A stretch of DNA of 64,000 bases, taken from NCBI RefSeq assembly GCF_014698145.1, contig NZ_JACJSM010000004.1, positions 62,001 to 126,000 on the forward strand, written 5' to 3'. The first letter of the stretch is position 1. Each line of letters starts with the position of its first letter. The translations under genes and the position numbers were made by a program. Below are positions 1 to 9,068 of the stretch, in pieces. This DNA comes from Oscillatoria sp. FACHB-1406. Its GTDB lineage: Bacteria > Cyanobacteriota > Cyanobacteriia > Cyanobacteriales > Spirulinaceae. Under the pieces are notes generated by a model. The model did not search any database. It was not told where the DNA came from and saw only the letters and a list, made by a program, of their open reading frames with translations.

Positions 1-408
1 CGCGGCGAAGATGTTCGCATTATTCAGCGGCGGCTGAGGGAACTCGGTTACTATTACGACAGCCTTGACGGTGTTTACGGCTCAAACCTCACCAGTGCGG
101 TAACGCGGTTTCAAAGCGACAGAAATCTTTGGCCGGATGGTGTTGTGGGAGAGAGAACGTTAGAAGCGTTAGGACTCTCCGAGCTTGGCGGTAGTAACGC
201 TCGCGGCTATGTGGTTGTGATTCCGGGCGATACCAATGTGCTTTATACAGTTCAAAATCGCAGTGGTCTCTCTAACGCTCGCTTGCAAAGTTCCAGACGG
301 GGCAATTTTGTCAACGCCGGTCAGTTTTCCAGCCGTCAGGAAGCAGAAAGTCTGGCTGCCCGTTTGCGAGGACTTGGATTTGATGCGCGGGTTGCCCACA
401 ACCCTTGA
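1..408 (+). CDS. Peptidoglycan-binding protein, 3' part (PG_binding_1 + SPOR-like)
   Basis: The reading frame is open from base 1, so the gene starts outside the window. The visible 135 residues begin inside a PG_binding_1 domain: a RELGYYYD motif, then DGVYG, then a VTRFQ helix and PDGVVGERT, the usual order of this fold. After about residue 60 comes a short C-terminal domain with YVVVIPG and SRQEAESLAARLRGLGFDARV, which resembles a SPOR domain that binds denuded glycan strands. The protein probably acts in the periplasm on the cell wall. Two more proteins with the same domain follow on the same strand, so this looks like a local paralogue cluster. Confidence 0.8.
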   Translation, partial: RGEDVRIIQRRLRELGYYYDSLDGVYGSNLTSAVTRFQSDRNLWPDGVVGERTLEALGLSELGGSNARGYVVVIPGDTNVLYTVQNRSGLSNARLQSSRRGNFVNAGQFSSRQEAESLAARLRGLGFDARVAHNP

Positions 409-540
409 TTTCGAGTCGAAACAATTCTAAAACTTTAGAAAAAACTGTTACGCGCCCGGAGTTGTGTTTCTTTGTCTAAATTTTAAAAGATTAATCACCA
501 AACAATGCTCTCTGATAAAATTTAGGCGGGATCGTCAACA

Positions 541-1506
541 ATGTCGATCGCATCGGCTATCACTACTACAAGGACTATGGATACGCTCGCTTATCTTCAT
601 TTAGCTCTGACCTACGAAGAACCCGTCCGGACTAACGAAACAACCCCCGTTTCCGGTCGCTGGTTTCTGGCCGCCAAGGGAAGGACGTTCGCGAAGCGCG
701 GTCAATACTGTCTCTTAGCGCTGGGAACGGCTGTCGGACTGATTTATAGCGCTCCTTATGCCTTTGCGATCGCGACGAAAGGCGACCAAAATACTCAAGT
801 GACTCGCGTCCAAAAGCGGTTACAAGAGTTAAGATTTTTCAGCGATGAACCAACCGGATATTACGGAGAAGTGACCGTAGAGGCGGTGAAGAAATTTCAA
901 CGCGATCGCGGTATCACTGCTGATGGTATTGTTGGCAAAGAAACAGAAGCCGCTCTTTTCGGTCGAGGAACTCAGAGCGACAATCCCTTCAATTCAGACA
1001 GTTTTTTAAGCAGTAACGAAAACCCAGCCGCTAATAAAGGTCGTAGCAAATCTTCCCGATACTTGGACGGACGCAAAATTCGCCGTCCGATTGTTCGACC
1101 GTCGGCCCGAGTGTTACCCGAAGCCACCGCACCCCAAGAAAGCTTTTTAAGCGAAACGCTCGAACCGCCGACAGGAACCGTAAAGGGAAATACGGACGCT
1201 AAAATTCAGCGTCCTCATCCTGCTCCGGCAGCAGCAGCAACTCAAGACGCGACCGAACTGCTGAAAGTCGGCGCGCGCGGCGAACGGGTTAAGGAATTTC
1301 AAGAAAAGTTGCAGGATGCAGGTTACGATCCCGGCGAAATTGATGGCGTTTACGGCCAGCAAACGAAAAAAGCGGCGATCGCTTTTCAACGCGCGCGCGG
1401 TTTAGAAGTGGATGGCATTGCCGGAGCGCAAACCCTGGAAGCGCTAAATTCTGCCCATCCCGAACCCTCCCAGCGCCTCTATCCTCGGAAGATTCGCAAT
1501 TCTTAA
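541..1506 (+). CDS. Peptidoglycan-binding domain protein with two PG_binding_1 repeats
   Basis: The product is 321 aa. A hydrophobic segment near residues 55-77 (YCLLALGTAVGLIYSAP) should act as a signal anchor. PG_binding_1 repeat 1 lies near residues 79-140 (VQKRLQELRFF ... ADGIVGKETEAAL) and repeat 2 near 239-305 (EFQEKLQDAGYDPG ... DGIAGAQTLEAL), with a polar, Pro/Ser-rich linker between. The second in-frame ATG, at 577 (MDTLAYLHLALTYEEP), may be the true start, because I recall related cyanobacterial proteins beginning this way; neither start has a clear Shine-Dalgarno. No catalytic domain is visible, so its role is wall binding only. Confidence 0.8.
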   Translation: MSIASAITTTRTMDTLAYLHLALTYEEPVRTNETTPVSGRWFLAAKGRTFAKRGQYCLLALGTAVGLIYSAPYAFAIATKGDQNTQVTRVQKRLQELRFFSDEPTGYYGEVTVEAVKKFQRDRGITADGIVGKETEAALFGRGTQSDNPFNSDSFLSSNENPAANKGRSKSSRYLDGRKIRRPIVRPSARVLPEATAPQESFLSETLEPPTGTVKGNTDAKIQRPHPAPAAAATQDATELLKVGARGERVKEFQEKLQDAGYDPGEIDGVYGQQTKKAAIAFQRARGLEVDGIAGAQTLEALNSAHPEPSQRLYPRKIRNS

Positions 1507-1638
1507 TTTTGACAGTATCGAGGCGCTCCTGACTCGATTTTATCGTTAAGTGGGGGAGCGATCGCCCTCTTAAATTGAGCGATCGCTCTTCCCCCCGCCC
1601 AGCAACCGAGCCAGACTCACTGTACCGAAGAATAAAAT

Positions 1639-2403
1639 ATGATCGGGTTGGTTTATTTTCCCCTAGCGCTTACCCTCGCCCTGACCGAAATATCGCAGCC
1701 CGCAAGGGTTAGCTTGCCCCAAGACCTTGGCACGCCCGCTCAAATTGTTCAAAACGCTGACTCCTACCTCGTTCAAGGCAGTCAAGGAGAAGCAGTAGCA
1801 GCGCTTCAGCAAAAATTGCAAGTCCTCGGTTACTATCGCGGTGTTATTAACGGCAACTTCGATGCCGCCACGAAAGAAGCAGTCATCGGCTTTCAGCGCG
1901 CGCAAGGCGTAGCCCCCGATGGTATTGTCGGCCCGCGAACGCTCGGCTTAATTATTCAAGCCCGTCCTCCCGCACCTGCTCCTAACCCGACTGCGCTCCT
2001 AGCAATGGGAAGCCAGGGAACTCGGGTGCGATCGCTCCAACAACGCTTGCGCTCCCTGGGTTACTATCGTGGCGCGATCGATGGTAGTTTCGAGGCAGGC
2101 ACCAAAGACGCTGTTATTCGCTTCCAGCGCGATCGCGGCTTGCCCCCCGATGGTATCGTTGGGGAACAAACCTTTGCAGCCCTTGGCAATGCCGCTGCCG
2201 GAACCAGAGCCAACGCCCCGGCACAAACCTCTGCTAATCCTACCGCTCTGGCTCCAGAACGAGTTAGAGAATTGCAACAGCGATTGCAGCAATTAGGGTT
2301 TTATCGAGGCCCCTTGGATGGCTTATGGGGACCTGCTACGCAAACCGCATTAGAAAAAGCCCAACAAACCTACGGCGTGAGTAGAGCCGATATCTCTCAA
2401 TAG
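1639..2403 (+). CDS. Secreted protein with three PG_binding_1 repeats
   Basis: The 254-aa product has a hydrophobic N-terminus (about residues 1-16) suggesting export, then PG_binding_1 repeats near residues 45-105 and 120-185 and a shorter third near 212-250. The first two share the pattern LQQ(K/R)L..LGYYRG.I.G.F...T..AVI.FQR..G..PDGIVG. The third is truncated (LQQRLQQLGFYRGPLDG) and lacks the final strand. Pro/Ala-rich linkers separate the repeats. It is third in a row of wall-binding genes and is followed by a MITE-like element and a strong hairpin before the convergent sigma-factor gene. Confidence 0.8.
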   Translation: MIGLVYFPLALTLALTEISQPARVSLPQDLGTPAQIVQNADSYLVQGSQGEAVAALQQKLQVLGYYRGVINGNFDAATKEAVIGFQRAQGVAPDGIVGPRTLGLIIQARPPAPAPNPTALLAMGSQGTRVRSLQQRLRSLGYYRGAIDGSFEAGTKDAVIRFQRDRGLPPDGIVGEQTFAALGNAAAGTRANAPAQTSANPTALAPERVRELQQRLQQLGFYRGPLDGLWGPATQTALEKAQQTYGVSRADISQ

Positions 2404-2407
2404 CCAA

Positions 2408-2525
2408 TACAGCAACAGAGATATTGGTGAGGCGCGATCGCTCGAAAACCGGGCGAATGGTATTCGCTCCCACCCCAATTATGTCCTAACTTCCTTAGCC
2501 AGAGCGATACCATAAAATTGCTATA
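2408..2525 (-). mobile_element. MITE-like element, TATAGC family 1, diverged copy
   Basis: Read on the minus strand this matches the 105-bp elements at 20095 and 63890: GCTAAGGAAGTTAGGAC corresponds to GCCAAGGCAGTTAGGAC, and both continue through ATTCGCCCGGTTTTC. Outer ends are TATAGC (minus-strand 5' end at 2525) and a mutated GCTGTA at 2408. It carries about 15 extra bases near its 5' end. There is no ORF. It separates the PG-binding cluster from sigC. Confidence 0.6.
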
Positions 2526-2565
2526 AAATCAAGGGGAGTTAAATCTTTTAACTCCCCTTGATTTT
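2525..2565. terminator. Bidirectional intrinsic terminator between convergent genes
   Basis: A perfect 19-bp inverted repeat (arms 2525-2543 and 2547-2565) with a 3-nt loop. The arms begin AAAATC and end GATTTT, giving an A-tract on one side and a T-tract on the other, so it can stop transcription from both the PG-binding gene (ends 2403) and the leftward sigma factor (ends 2615). Confidence 0.85.
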
Positions 2566-2614
2566 GAATTGATTAAACTGTTAACGCTTGGTTCGCTTCC
2601 AAGCGATTAAGATT

Positions 2615-3883
2615 TTAGGTCAACGATTCGAGATAATCGCGAACGCGGTTGCGGCGTTTGGGCTGACGCAGTTTTTGCAGCGCCTTTGCTTCAATTTGGC
2701 GAACTCGTTCGCGCGACAGTTCCAGGGCGCGCCCGATTTCAGCCAGCGAATAGGGCGTTCCATTTTCAAGACCGTAGCGCATTTGGATGACATCGCGCTC
2801 CCGAGAAGTCAAATCGGCCAGCAGGTGTCGGAGTTCGCGCACCAAAGCTTCGCGCATCAGTGCATCTTCCGGAGAAATGCCTTTAGTTTCCAGCAAATCT
2901 CCTAACTCAGTATCTTGCTCCTTACCGACTTTAATTTCCAAAGAAACCGATCGCGGCACTCTCAGTAAAATTTCCCGTACCTGATCCGGAGTCATATCCA
3001 ATTCTTTGGCAATATCTTCCGTTTTCGCAGTACGTCCCTTTTCCTGAGCAATCTTACGTTGCGCCTTCTTAATCTTATTTAACTTCTCAGTCACGTGAAC
3101 TGGAAGGCGAATCGTGCGGCTTTGGGTAGCAATTGCCCGCGTGATCCCCTGGCGAATCCACCAATACGCATAGGTACTGAACCGATATCCCTTCGTCGGG
3201 TCGAATTTATCAACCGCTCGTTCCAAGCCGAGGGTTCCTTCTTGGATTAAATCCAGCAGTTCCAAACCCCGATTTTGATACTTCTTCGCCACCGAAACGA
3301 CCAAGCGCAGATTCGCTTTGATCATATGCTCTTTAGCGCAAGCGCCTTGTCTTTGCACGCGCTCGATTTCGCTAGCGCTCAACCCTGCCAGTTCTGCCCA
3401 ACGTTGCTTGCCACTGCTCAATGCCTGCTTGAGTTCAGAGACCTCTATTCCCAAAGCCATTGCCCAGCGTTCCCAAGAAGGACGGTGGCCCAGCTGAGAT
3501 GCGAGACGGTCGTGAACCTCAATCGCGCCGACAAACTGCCCCATAACCTCGTCGCCCTTCTTCGCCGCTTTACGCCGCAATTCCAGCAAGTTCATGTAGC
3601 GCTGAATTTGCTGGGCCTCGGATACCTCTTCATCGCGACCGAGGAGCGGCACGCGACCGATCTCGCTCAAGTACATACGCACCAAATCGGTACTCGTGCG
3701 CCCGATCGGTTTCAAGACTCGCTCTTTGTCGGGATATCCTAAATTGGCGATCTCCAAGTCACTCAGATCTGGCTCCAGTTGTCCTACCAAATCGCTTAAT
3801 TCGTTCGGATCGGTTGCTTCAAAACTTTCAGAGAACTGAGCGCGTTCGTCGTGGGTCTCGATGTGAAAAGATGTAGCTGGCAT
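2615..3883 (-). CDS. sigC: Group 2 sigma-70 family RNA polymerase sigma factor, SigC type
   Basis: The 422-aa product has region 1.2 (STDLVRMYLSEIGRVPLLGR, near 63), region 2 (NLRLVVSVAKKYQNRGLELL ... GYRFSTYAYWWIRQGITRAI), region 3, and region 4 with the HTH SLAEIGRALELSRERVRQIE near the C-terminus. The short N-terminus beginning MPATSF and the 422-aa length fit the cyanobacterial SigC group as I recall it rather than principal SigA. SigC proteins are linked to stationary-phase, nitrogen and heat responses in other cyanobacteria. It is monocistronic, ends at the hairpin at 2525-2565 and is divergent from carA. SigB/D/E assignment is possible but less likely. Confidence 0.8.
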   Translation of the reverse strand: MPATSFHIETHDERAQFSESFEATDPNELSDLVGQLEPDLSDLEIANLGYPDKERVLKPIGRTSTDLVRMYLSEIGRVPLLGRDEEVSEAQQIQRYMNLLELRRKAAKKGDEVMGQFVGAIEVHDRLASQLGHRPSWERWAMALGIEVSELKQALSSGKQRWAELAGLSASEIERVQRQGACAKEHMIKANLRLVVSVAKKYQNRGLELLDLIQEGTLGLERAVDKFDPTKGYRFSTYAYWWIRQGITRAIATQSRTIRLPVHVTEKLNKIKKAQRKIAQEKGRTAKTEDIAKELDMTPDQVREILLRVPRSVSLEIKVGKEQDTELGDLLETKGISPEDALMREALVRELRHLLADLTSRERDVIQMRYGLENGTPYSLAEIGRALELSRERVRQIEAKALQKLRQPKRRNRVRDYLESLT

Positions 3884-4286
3884 AATAAATTTAATATCTG
3901 AAATTCGACGGGTGACGACAGGGCTAGAGCGTAGAAGATGGGTTAATCGAAATACACCCCCGGGCAGAGAGAAGAAGCCAAAGGCTTCAACTCATCCCCA
4001 CTTTTACTGAAATCTGTTGACCGTAATAAATAACCCAATAACCTAGAATCAAGGCTGCCAAGCGATGTTTCCGAGGCGCGTTAGACAATGGTTTGACCTC
4101 TACGTTTGAGTATAAGCATCTCTATCTTTAGGAGGAGTGACGTTGGTCAAAGGCATAATGCTATCTTCATCACGGCCCCCGGTGATTCCTGATATTTTTG
4201 AGGCAGAGAAAAATCAGAAGTTTTCCGGCGACTTCCGCGATCGCTGCTAGAGTAGTCTGTTGAGTTGAAAAAATCCCCGAAAGCTT
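3884..4286. other. Divergent intergenic region sigC / carA
   Basis: About 400 bp between the divergent starts. It must hold both promoters, but I see no convincing -35/-10 pair, riboswitch or repeat. The bases just upstream of carA contain no strong Shine-Dalgarno. Confidence 0.5.
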
Positions 4287-5429
4287 ATGCTAGTATCTGA
4301 TGCTACGCCTGCCCTGTTAGTCTTAGCCGACGGCAGCACCTACCGAGGTTGGTCGGTCGGTGCAATGGAAACCGCTATTGGTGAAGTCGTTTTCAATACG
4401 GGAATGACGGGATATCAAGAAGTGATGACAGATCCGAGTTATTGCGGTCAGATTGTTATTTTCACTTATCCCGAATTAGGTAATACCGGCGTTAACCTGG
4501 AAGACGAAGAATCAAACGTCCCCCAAGTCAAAGCAATTATCGCCCGCAATATCTGCCATCGTCCGAGCAACTGGCGCTCTACCCAATCGTTGCCCGATTA
4601 CCTCAAACAGCATCGCATTCCAGGAATTTATGGCTTGGATACTCGCGCCTTAACCCGAAAAATTCGCTCCGTTGGAGCAATGAACGGGGGCATTTCTACC
4701 CAAATTCTCGATCCCGAAGAACTCTTGCGCCAAGTCAAAGCAGCGCCGAGTATGGCAGGCTTGAATTTGGTTAAAGAAGTCACAACGCGAGAAACCTACG
4801 AATGGGTCGAACCTACCGAAAAAGAGTGGGAATTCCGGGCAGAGGGCAATGCCACCGCAGAAGACCCTCTGACGGTTGTTGCGCTCGATTTTGGCGTAAA
4901 GCGCAATATTCTCAAGCGCTTGGCGAGTTACGGCTGTCGGGTTATTGTGATGCCCGCAGACAGTCCCCCCGAAGCGATTCTGCAACATAATCCCGATGGT
5001 ATTTTCCTCTCCAATGGTCCGGGAGATCCGGCGGCAGTGAGCGAAGGGATTGCGACGGTAAAAGCCTTATTGGAAGCTCAAAAGCCGATGTTTGGGATTT
5101 GTATGGGACATCAAATTTTAGGTCTGTCTTTGGGCGCAGAAACCTTCAAACTCAAATTCGGACACCGGGGCTTGAATCAACCGGCAGGTTTGAAGCAGCA
5201 GGTCGAAATTACCAGTCAAAATCACGGTTTTGCCGTCAGCGAAGATTCCTTAGCGCCGGAGGTAGAAATTACTCACCTCAATCTCAACGACCGCACTGTG
5301 GCGGGGCTTCGACATCAAACGTTGCCTCTATTTTCCGTGCAGTACCATCCAGAAGCCAGTCCGGGTCCCCATGATGCGGATTACTTATTTGAGGAATTTG
5401 TCAAGCTGATGCGGACTTCAAAGTCTTAA
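4287..5429 (+). CDS. carA: Carbamoyl-phosphate synthase small (glutaminase) subunit
   Basis: CarA hydrolyses glutamine and channels ammonia to CarB to make carbamoyl phosphate for pyrimidines and arginine. The 380-aa length is typical. The N-terminal CarA domain shows [15 protein letters not shown]; the C-terminal class I amidotransferase domain carries the nucleophile Cys272 in FGICMGHQ and His354/Glu356 in YHPEASPG, completing the triad. SNGPGDP is also present. carB is not in the window, as is common in cyanobacteria where the two genes are unlinked. Confidence 0.97.
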   Translation: MLVSDATPALLVLADGSTYRGWSVGAMETAIGEVVFNTGMTGYQEVMTDPSYCGQIVIFTYPELGNTGVNLEDEESNVPQVKAIIARNICHRPSNWRSTQSLPDYLKQHRIPGIYGLDTRALTRKIRSVGAMNGGISTQILDPEELLRQVKAAPSMAGLNLVKEVTTRETYEWVEPTEKEWEFRAEGNATAEDPLTVVALDFGVKRNILKRLASYGCRVIVMPADSPPEAILQHNPDGIFLSNGPGDPAAVSEGIATVKALLEAQKPMFGICMGHQILGLSLGAETFKLKFGHRGLNQPAGLKQQVEITSQNHGFAVSEDSLAPEVEITHLNLNDRTVAGLRHQTLPLFSVQYHPEASPGPHDADYLFEEFVKLMRTSKS

Positions 5430-5558
5430 GAGGCTAGCCTCGTCATCAAGAAGCAATCTGTGTTTTTCGCTGACTTCCGATATTCCTTTTGGCAAAATCG
5501 TAACCGTAACGCAATAACGGTATACTAGAACATCGTTCTCGAAAACCCTACAAAGCTT

Positions 5559-5564
5559 AGGAGG
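5559..5564 (+). promoter_or_regulatory. Strong Shine-Dalgarno that selects an ATT start
   Basis: AGGAGG lies 5 nt upstream of ATT at 5570. No ATG, GTG or TTG is at a suitable distance in any frame, and the next in-frame TTG (5600) has no ribosome-binding site. An in-frame TAG at 5558-5560 blocks any further upstream start. A TATACT -10-like hexamer at 5521-5526 lies a short way upstream. Confidence 0.6.
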
Positions 5565-5569
5565 GAGCT

Positions 5570-5938
5570 ATTCCTGATCCAATTACCCTAACCGTCAGCT
5601 TGAGAGGAACTCGCGAGGTCAGGGAAAACTGTCAAATTTTTCGCCTGACGGGTTTGCTAGATGCCTTTTCCGAACCGACGTTTCGTCGCACGATCGACAA
5701 TTACATTGATGAGGGACCTCACAATGTGATTTTGGTGCTAGCCCAAATTGATTTTGTCGATAGCTCTGGATTGGGCGCTCTCGTGCAGCTTGTTAAGAAA
5801 GCGCAAAGTAAAGGAGGAACGCTGCAAATTGTTACCAATCCTCGCGTAACCCAGACTGTAAAGCTCGTTCGCCTCGAGAAATTTCTGTCCTTACAACCCT
5901 CGGTTGATGAGGCGTTAAAAAACATCGAAAGTTCTTAA
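5570..5938 (+). CDS. STAS-domain anti-sigma factor antagonist-like protein (ATT start)
   Basis: The 122-aa STAS domain protein shows the conserved phosphorylation loop FVDSSGLGALVQL, with the Ser that is the kinase target in SpoIIAA-type antagonists. Such proteins bind and release anti-sigma or PP2C/kinase partners; no partner is adjacent. I place the start at ATT 5570 because of the ideal AGGAGG at 5559 and because the extra residues IPDPITLTVS resemble the N-terminus I expect for cyanobacterial relatives. The conservative alternative is TTG 5600 (112 aa). A TATACT -10-like box at 5521-5526 may be its promoter. Confidence 0.85.
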   Translation: MPDPITLTVSLRGTREVRENCQIFRLTGLLDAFSEPTFRRTIDNYIDEGPHNVILVLAQIDFVDSSGLGALVQLVKKAQSKGGTLQIVTNPRVTQTVKLVRLEKFLSLQPSVDEALKNIESS

Positions 5939-5952
5939 TTTCCGAGCTTTTG

Positions 5953-6087
5953 ATGTTTGAGAAAGATACCAGCTATCCGGTCTTTTACTGGGTGGCTGTT
6001 TTCACTGAAAGTGCGCTGAAGCGCTACAATCGAGCGGTAAGCGGGCTGGTGAAGGTGCTTGCTGAAGTTAAGCTGCAAGGCAATTGA
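5953..6087 (+). CDS. Small ORF, 44 aa, between STAS gene and mrnC
   Basis: An ATG-started ORF fills almost the whole gap between the STAS gene and mrnC and ends with TGA 5 nt before the mrnC ATG, as in an operon. The product (MFEKDTSYPVFYWVAVF ...) has an aromatic N-terminus and an amphipathic, Lys/Val-rich C-terminal half. No clear Shine-Dalgarno precedes it. I do not recognise the family. It could be a real small protein translationally coupled to mrnC, or a chance ORF. Confidence 0.45.
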   Translation: MFEKDTSYPVFYWVAVFTESALKRYNRAVSGLVKVLAEVKLQGN

Positions 6088-6092
6088 GGCGA

Positions 6093-6548
6093 ATGACAGA
6101 GCGTACAGTGTGGGGCATCTTGGAGCAACAGCAGATTGAGAGCGTTAAAGATTCGGCTTTGAGGGAGACTTCTGGTTCTGAGATCGACCGACTGTCACCA
6201 ACAGCCCTCGCTTATGTGGGCGATGCGGTGTACGAGCTTTATATGCGAACGCGCTATTTGTTGCCGCCCAAACGGATTTCTGTTTATCATCAAAAGGTTG
6301 TGGCGCAAGTCCGCGCAGAAAGTCAGGCTCGTCAGTTGCGATCGCTCGAAGCGCATTTGAGCGAGGAAGAACAAATGATGGTACGTCGCGGTCGGAATGC
6401 GGCAACCCGCTGTCCTAACCGCCTCCCTCGCGAGATTTATCAGCAAGCAACCAGTTTGGAGACGCTCATCGGATACCTTTACCTGAAAGATCCTCAACGC
6501 TTGCACCAGTTGTGGGAATATTTGGATTTGGATTCCCCTGAGATTTAG
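6093..6548 (+). CDS. mrnC: Mini-ribonuclease III
   Basis: Mini-III is an RNase III catalytic domain without the dsRNA-binding domain and matures 23S rRNA ends in bacteria that have it. The 151-aa protein shows [16 protein letters not shown], containing the catalytic Asp, and a C-terminal ETLIGYLYL that matches the second acidic metal site (Glu). I chose ATG 6093; TTG 6084 would add three residues. rlmB follows after 34 bp, so two adjacent genes act on ribosomal RNA. Confidence 0.92.
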   Translation: MTERTVWGILEQQQIESVKDSALRETSGSEIDRLSPTALAYVGDAVYELYMRTRYLLPPKRISVYHQKVVAQVRAESQARQLRSLEAHLSEEEQMMVRRGRNAATRCPNRLPREIYQQATSLETLIGYLYLKDPQRLHQLWEYLDLDSPEI

Positions 6549-6582
6549 TGATCAATTATCAGCTATTAGCTATCAATTAATT

Positions 6583-7560
6583 ATGTCCGAGCGGCCAAGA
6601 CAGCAAAAACCTCGCCTTCACTCTCGCCGTGGCGATAAGTTTGAAGGGTTCGATCGCGGCAGTCGGATGAAGCGCCGCCCCGCGAATTCCCTGAAAATTG
6701 AATCGCCGGTTCGCTCCAAACCCAAACCCAGCGATTCATCTCCCTCGTCTCCGGAACAAGAGGAGGGAGATTTGATTTTCGGTCGTCATCCGGTGCTAAC
6801 AGCGTTAGAGAGCGATCGCCAATTTAACCGTATTTGGATTCTCTCAACATTACGTTACAATCCCCGATTTTATTCCTTAATCGAGCAAGCAAAGGCTAAA
6901 GGTTGCGTCGTCGATGAAGTGGATTCTCGCCGCTTGGGACAAATTACCCAAGGTAGCAATCATCAAGGGGTTGCGGCGCAAGTTTCGCCCTACACCTACT
7001 TGGAATTAGGCGATTTGATCGATCGCGCTAAAGCCAGCAGCGAACAGCCCGTTATCGTTGTCGCTGAGGGAATTTCCGATCCCCACAATTTGGGGGCGAT
7101 TATCCGCACCGCCGAAGCCATTGGCGCGCAAGGACTAGCGATCCCGCAACGGCGCGCCGTGGGGATCGCTTCGACGGTGATGAAAGCGGCGGCGGGGGCA
7201 TTGGAACATTTTCCTGTAGCGCGGGTGGTTAATATCCGGGCAGCCCTCGAAGAGTTGAAGGAAGCGGGATTTTGGATTTATGGCTTGGCAGCCAGCGGCG
7301 AGAAGTCTTTACCCGCTGTGGATTTCAGCGGACCGATCGCTCTGGTAGTCGGTTCGGAAGGTAAGGGCTTGAACCTGCTGACGCAATCCCAGTGCGACTT
7401 TCTCGTTTCGATTCCGCTAATGGGAAAAACGCCCAGCTTAAACGCTTCGGTGGCTGCGGCGATCGCACTTTACGAGGTTTACCGCCAGCGTCACGCCAAC
7501 GCGCTTTATCTAGAAATTTGTTCGCAACAGACTTTAAAAAAACGAGAAGACAGAGTATAA
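6583..7560 (+). CDS. rlmB: 23S rRNA (guanosine-2'-O-)-methyltransferase, TrmH/SpoU family
   Basis: The 325-aa protein has a basic, disordered N-terminal extension (about residues 1-60, many Arg/Lys/Pro/Ser), a substrate-binding domain ([12 protein letters not shown]) and a SpoU knot domain with its three motifs: [24 protein letters not shown] and [22 protein letters not shown]. RlmB methylates the 2'-O of a 23S rRNA guanosine using AdoMet. The extension is longer than in E. coli. Co-directional with mrnC. Exact target among TrmH-family enzymes is inferred. Confidence 0.9.
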   Translation: MSERPRQQKPRLHSRRGDKFEGFDRGSRMKRRPANSLKIESPVRSKPKPSDSSPSSPEQEEGDLIFGRHPVLTALESDRQFNRIWILSTLRYNPRFYSLIEQAKAKGCVVDEVDSRRLGQITQGSNHQGVAAQVSPYTYLELGDLIDRAKASSEQPVIVVAEGISDPHNLGAIIRTAEAIGAQGLAIPQRRAVGIASTVMKAAAGALEHFPVARVVNIRAALEELKEAGFWIYGLAASGEKSLPAVDFSGPIALVVGSEGKGLNLLTQSQCDFLVSIPLMGKTPSLNASVAAAIALYEVYRQRHANALYLEICSQQTLKKREDRV

Positions 7561-7644
7561 ATGAGAGGGAATCGCCGAAAATATAAATTAATGTAAAGCA
7601 AGGCACGATTGTGTCAAGTTGACGTTTGCATACTGGGGACAACC

Positions 7645-7941
7645 ATGAAGGAAATGCTGATTAAGATTTTGGAATTTTTCGGATTGGCCTGGTGGGTAGA
7701 GATTGTTACGGATAGCCCCCGTTGCACCTACTACTTCGGCCCATTTTTAGAAAAGAGCGAGGCAGATACTGCAAGCTTGGGTTATATAGACGATTTGAAA
7801 CAGGAAGGCGCAAGCGGGATATCCCTGAGAGTCAGTCGCATGAAGCCAGACGAACTGACGATTGCCGATGACTTGGGGGAGACTTTTGACCGCGATCGCG
7901 TCCCGGCGTTCGGCGGTCAACTGCCCCGTCCGTCGGTTTAA
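7645..7941 (+). CDS. DUF1816 domain protein
   Basis: The 98-aa product shows AWWVEIVTDSPRCTYYFGPF near the N-terminus and a following DLKQEGA segment, matching the cyanobacterial DUF1816 family of unknown function. The start was moved from 7609 to ATG 7645 because the family begins close to this methionine and the first 12 codons look non-coding. The gene is alone between rlmB and a convergent hydrolase. Confidence 0.75.
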   Translation: MKEMLIKILEFFGLAWWVEIVTDSPRCTYYFGPFLEKSEADTASLGYIDDLKQEGASGISLRVSRMKPDELTIADDLGETFDRDRVPAFGGQLPRPSV

Positions 7942-7982
7942 TGCCAGAGCCGGAAACCCGACTCCGCTAAGGGAAACGCTTT

Positions 7983-8819
7983 TTAATGCCAATTCGCACT
8001 GGTTCGAGCAACCACTTCGGGATACGCTTCAAGCCATCCTTTAATATCTTGAAGGACAGTTTGGGGGATTTCCCAAGGAAACAGGTGCGCTACGTTCGCG
8101 TAGCTGTGCCAACAGCAGTTAGGGAGATGCTGCGCTGTCTCCCGAGAGGATTGCACGTTGATGTGTCGATCTCGTTCTCCGGCCAAAACAAGACAAGGGT
8201 TTTGGATAAGAGCGAGATCGGAAATACGGCTGTAACCTCGCGCCATCGCGCGATCTAAAGCCTGCTGAGCAAACTTCGAGGTTTGCAGGTAAGCTGTTAC
8301 AGCATCAGAAGCGATATAACGATAAGCACTGGGGACTTGCTGCCCGAGCAAGTAGCGGAAAAGGGATCGCCGACCGAAGGTGTCAATGTTCCACTGCCAG
8401 CCCGGTACGATCCAGTTTACGATCCCAGCGATCCCCGTGTAAAGTAAGTCGATAGCATTGATTTTCGGATGGTCGCTCCAAGGACGGGCTGCCGTCGCGA
8501 TCAAAATTAAGCCGGTGTAGCGTTGCGCCGCTCTTAGGGCGAGTTCGATCGCTAAAATTCCGCCCAACGACCAACCGAGAATCAAGCAGCGATCGATTTG
8601 CAGGCGATCGAGTAATTGCTCGATATCGTCAAGATGATCTTCCATTTCAAACTCGCCTTGACAGCGGCTATTTCCATAGCCTCGTAAATCTGGCGCGATC
8701 GTTTGGAAGTGTTGGCTTAGGGAATCCGTAAAAACAGACATCGTGCGGCTCGAGCCGGGATGCCCGTGCAGGCAAAGGATGGGAAAGCCTTGACCTTTAA
8801 TTTCGACGTTTAAGTGCAT
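7983..8819 (-). CDS. Alpha/beta hydrolase
   Basis: A 278-aa alpha/beta hydrolase fold with an intact triad: Ser84 in the elbow GWSLGG, Asp217 in GERDRHI and His245 in NVAHLFPWE. The oxyanion motif HGHPGSS follows strand 3. The mobile cap lies near residues 115-200. It resembles the broad family of esterases, haloperoxidases and C-C hydrolases; the substrate cannot be told from sequence. No operon partner: the next leftward gene lies 250 bp upstream. Confidence 0.85.
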   Translation of the reverse strand: MHLNVEIKGQGFPILCLHGHPGSSRTMSVFTDSLSQHFQTIAPDLRGYGNSRCQGEFEMEDHLDDIEQLLDRLQIDRCLILGWSLGGILAIELALRAAQRYTGLILIATAARPWSDHPKINAIDLLYTGIAGIVNWIVPGWQWNIDTFGRRSLFRYLLGQQVPSAYRYIASDAVTAYLQTSKFAQQALDRAMARGYSRISDLALIQNPCLVLAGERDRHINVQSSRETAQHLPNCCWHSYANVAHLFPWEIPQTVLQDIKGWLEAYPEVVARTSANWH

Positions 8820-9068
8820 CTCGTTTAAAATCAGAAAAATACTAAACTAGACGGACAAAGTTACAGGCGCTTAGGGCAGGTCGATTGGAGGTGAATTCGG
8901 CGATTTCAACCCCCAATTTTATCTGCCCGAAGCAATGGGGATGGCAAATCCGAGGAGGGCGTAAAAAATTTGCCCCTCCACTAGCTGTGGGATAGGAAAG
9001 CCCCGCTGTATTTAAAGGTTGCGGCAAAGGGTAATTTCCCAAGGCGGTTTTGCCGCGCGCGGTAGCGA

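Noticed and set aside
2588-2905. Plus-strand ORF in the sigC 3' end
   Set aside because: Antisense to sigma region 4.
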